This document shows positions 21,616-23,280 of a stretch of DNA of 23,280 nt, piece after piece. The position numbers and the translations under genes are program-made. The notes beneath the pieces are model-generated. The model was not told the DNA's origin. It worked only from the letters and a program-made list of their open reading frames with translations, and ran no database searches. Location: assembly GCA_052148155.1 (NCBI GenBank), contig JBKQIY010000076.1:1-23280 (forward strand), read 5' to 3'. Source of the stretch: JBBQER01 sp052148155. Its GTDB lineage: Bacteria > Actinomycetota > Acidimicrobiia > IMCC26256 > PALSA-610. Numbering within the stretch: position 1 is the stretch's first letter; each line of letters starts with the position of its first letter.

Positions 21616-22713
21616 GTGAGACGGGCGGCTGGGTTGGGCGTGGTGGTTGGCGTCGCACTGTTCGTCACGGCATGCAGTGGGGCTTCAACCGCGCGCAAAG
21701 ACGGCGGTGTTGCGACGAACACCACTGCAGGCAAGACGGTCTCGTGGGTAGATGAGCCTGTGTCGTTTGTTGCCGGTGGCCTCACCGTCTACGCGACGTT
21801 CCGCCATCCGGTTGGCGTCACGACGGACGTTCCCGCAGCCGTGCTCATCGCGGGCAGTGGTCCAACCGACCGGAACGGCAACAGCCGGCTGGAATCGGGT
21901 CCGGTGAACACACTCGCGACGCTCGCCGACTGGCTTTCCGCTGACGGGGTTGCCAGTCTTCGCTACGACAAGCTCGGGGCAGGCCGCACTGGGCTGGGAC
22001 GGTACGCCGCGCATCTCGACAGCATCGGGATCGCGCCCTACGAACAAGAAGTGTTGACGGCACTGAGGTTCCTCGCCGCGCAAGCCGGCATCAACGACCA
22101 ACGGCTCGCGGTCATCGGTCACAGCGAAGGAGCACTGTTCGCGCTCTTGTTAGCGGACGCGCAGGCGAAGACCACCCCGCAGATCCACGCCATCGGACTC
22201 CTCGAACCGCTCAGTCTTCGATATCTCGACGTGATCACACGACAGGTCGATACACAGATCGCCGCCCAACTGAAGGCAGGGCAGCTCACCACCCCGCTGG
22301 CCGCTCGAGTGCACCAGACTCTCGCCGATGCCGTCACCCAACTTCGTGAGACCGGGTCGGTGCCGGCCAAACTCCCATACGGATTGGCGAACATCTTGAA
22401 CGCGTCAACCGCGCGTTTTTTGTTCCAAGCCGATCAACACGACCCTGCAGCACTCGCCGCGACACTGCCGACGCATACGCCGGTGCTCGTCACATGCAGC
22501 AACGCCGACCTTCAGGTGTCGTGCGCGGAAGTCGAACATCTCGTCGCGGGTCTGACGAAAGCCCACGCGGACACCGACTTCGTCACCCTGACCGGAGTCG
22601 ATCATGTCCTCAAGGTCGACCCGACCGGTTCCGCCGCGAACTACACGGCGACGCTTCCGTTCTCACCCCAACTCGAAGCCACGCTGCGCATCTTCGTCGA
22701 CCAGAACCTGTAG
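21616..22713 (+). CDS. Alpha/beta-hydrolase lipoprotein
   Basis: A 365-aa protein. The GTG start at 21616 has GGGAG 10-14 nt upstream. The signal peptide ends in a lipobox at Cys20 (LFVTAC), then a Thr/Ala-rich linker follows. The catalytic domain has the oxyanion loop IAGSGPTDRNG (78-88), YDKLGAGRT (117-125), nucleophile elbow GHSEG with Ser170, and His330 in TGVDHVLK; the acid is probably an Asp near 298-300 (CSNADLQVSC). SGPTDRNGN followed by RYDKLGAG is typical of the secreted alpha/beta hydrolases related to S9 peptidases and YqkD-like enzymes. The substrate is unknown; ester or peptide hydrolysis at the outer face of the membrane is expected. It is monocistronic, with a putative terminator downstream. 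Confidence 0.88.
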   Translation: MRRAAGLGVVVGVALFVTACSGASTARKDGGVATNTTAGKTVSWVDEPVSFVAGGLTVYATFRHPVGVTTDVPAAVLIAGSGPTDRNGNSRLESGPVNTLATLADWLSADGVASLRYDKLGAGRTGLGRYAAHLDSIGIAPYEQEVLTALRFLAAQAGINDQRLAVIGHSEGALFALLLADAQAKTTPQIHAIGLLEPLSLRYLDVITRQVDTQIAAQLKAGQLTTPLAARVHQTLADAVTQLRETGSVPAKLPYGLANILNASTARFLFQADQHDPAALAATLPTHTPVLVTCSNADLQVSCAEVEHLVAGLTKAHADTDFVTLTGVDHVLKVDPTGSAANYTATLPFSPQLEATLRIFVDQNL

Positions 22714-22724
22714 TCCGGCATAAC

Positions 22725-22765
22725 TCTGGCGGCTCGACGGCGCGGTGAACCGTCAGATTGTTTGG
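22725..22765 (+). terminator. Putative rho-independent terminator
   Basis: TCTGGCGG (22725-22732) pairs with CCGTCAGA (22750-22757) in 8 pairs including one G-U, around a 17-nt loop, and is followed by TTGTTTGG. It lies 12 nt after the hydrolase stop. The loop is long and the T-tract poor, so the call is tentative. Confidence 0.38.
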
Positions 22766-22955
22766 CAACGGTCGGTCGCAGGGTCGTGTCCGGTGGTGAG
22801 CATCCGGCCGCCGAGACCGCGACGCGTCGTACACAACAATTTGGTGGATCGCCGCGCGCGAGTCCTCGGCACGTCCGACCCGAGCGCGCACGGGCGGGCG
22901 GACCGGTTTGGGGCGGTGACAACACGATCGGACCGCGGACACTTCCCAGGCCGGT

Positions 22956-23279
22956 TCAACCAACGCTGAGGTTGTTCGCGCAGGTGCTCCCGTCGCTGTC
23001 GCTGTTTGTCCCGTCCGGGCATGTCGTGTTGGCCCAGGTGGCGTTGGTCAGTGTGGCGTTCTTGAAGGTCGCGTCGGTGAGGTTCGCGTTGGTGAAGTTG
23101 GCGCCGGTGAGGTTGGCGCCGTTGAGGGTCGCGCTGGTGAAGTTGGCGCCGGTGAGGGTGGCGCCAACGAAGCTCGATCCGTTCAACGTGGCTCCGACAA
23201 AGTTGGCGCCGTTGAGGTTCGCGGCGGGACCGATGAGGTAGCCGTTCACCAGCGCGACCCTCAACGGCGCCAACCTCAC
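22956..23279 (-). CDS. Pentapeptide-repeat protein, 5' end not in window
   Basis: The C-terminal 107 codons of a pentapeptide-repeat protein. After VNGYLIGPAANL, A(N/T)(L/F)xx repeats run for about 50 residues (NGANF, VGATL, TGANF, TSATL, NGANL, TNANL, TDATF, and so on), which fold as a right-handed beta helix. A tail follows with TTCPDGTNSDSDGSTC, a Cys pair typical of secreted members. No real start is visible. The frame runs off at base 23280, and its upstream part is an inverted copy of its own repeat segment, so the N-terminal coding sequence shown may be rearranged or artefactual. The role is unknown. Confidence 0.82.
   Translation of the reverse strand: MRLAPLRVALVNGYLIGPAANLNGANFVGATLNGSSFVGATLTGANFTSATLNGANLTGANFTNANLTDATFKNATLTNATWANTTCPDGTNSDSDGSTCANNLSVG
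23106..23141. repeat. 36-bp perfect inverted repeat, inner arm
   Basis: The reverse complement of this stretch is identical to 23245-23280. It encodes FTSATLNGANLT of the pentapeptide protein on the minus strand. Confidence 0.9.
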
Positions 23280-23280
23280 C
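23245..23280. repeat. 36-bp perfect inverted repeat, outer arm at window edge
   Basis: Identical to the reverse complement of 23106-23141 up to the last base, so the inverted match probably continues outside. On the plus strand it reads as pentapeptide codons (TSATLNGANLT), in the opposite sense to the gene it abuts. Confidence 0.9.

Overview
The window is high-GC DNA from an actinobacterium (Actinomycetota). The evidence is frequent GTG starts, genes joined by 4-nt ATGA/GTGA overlaps, and a Tad pilus locus of actinobacterial type that includes a LysM-BTAD membrane protein and paired secreted or lipoprotein genes. An acidimicrobial or similar lineage is a guess from style only; no marker gene settles it.

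Left flank (1-6031) is accessory DNA with low gene density. It holds a small zinc-ribbon ORF (325-519), a secreted His/Cys-rich lipoprotein (772-1689), a 44-nt 3' fragment of tRNA-Val(TAC) at 2221-2264 that looks like the scar of an integrated element, a DUF6398 protein (2668-4377), and a Phd/PIN toxin-antitoxin pair (4653-5307). The pair has a readable leaderless promoter and an 18-bp palindromic operator. A diverged repeat of about 120 bp (2291-2422 and 5673-5790) flanks the DUF6398 and toxin-antitoxin segment, and 5308-6031 appears to be decayed DNA.

The core (6032-19711) is one minus-strand Tad/Flp pilus operon. In transcription order it runs: lipoprotein, secreted protein, CpaB-like SAF protein, TadZ-like ATPase, TadA ATPase, TadB, TadC, Flp pilin, two TadE-like pseudopilins, TadG-like protein, and a 932-aa LysM-BTAD membrane regulator. 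Almost every junction is translationally coupled. The one break is between tadC and flp, where a compact cargo-free element of about 3.5 kb (roughly 10276-13847) lies in the opposite orientation. It encodes a tyrosine recombinase, a 105-aa Cro/C1-type HTH protein, and a 623-aa protein that joins an N-terminal array of CxxC zinc knuckles to a divergent tyrosine-recombinase domain. This recombinase-HTH-zinc recombinase operon is the most system-like novelty here, and its insertion probably separates the pilin half of the operon from its original promoter.

The right flank (19858-23280) has an HxlR-type regulator co-oriented with and upstream of the tad operon, and a divergent sigma-factor-like gene. 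Between those two lie 4.5 tandem 13-bp repeats overlapping a perfect 14-bp palindrome. They are followed by an alpha/beta-hydrolase lipoprotein and a pentapeptide-repeat protein cut by the window edge. The last 36 bases are an exact inverted copy of sequence inside that gene, which points to an invertible segment or a chimeric contig end.

All calls come from reading the sequence and recalling family features; no database search was run.
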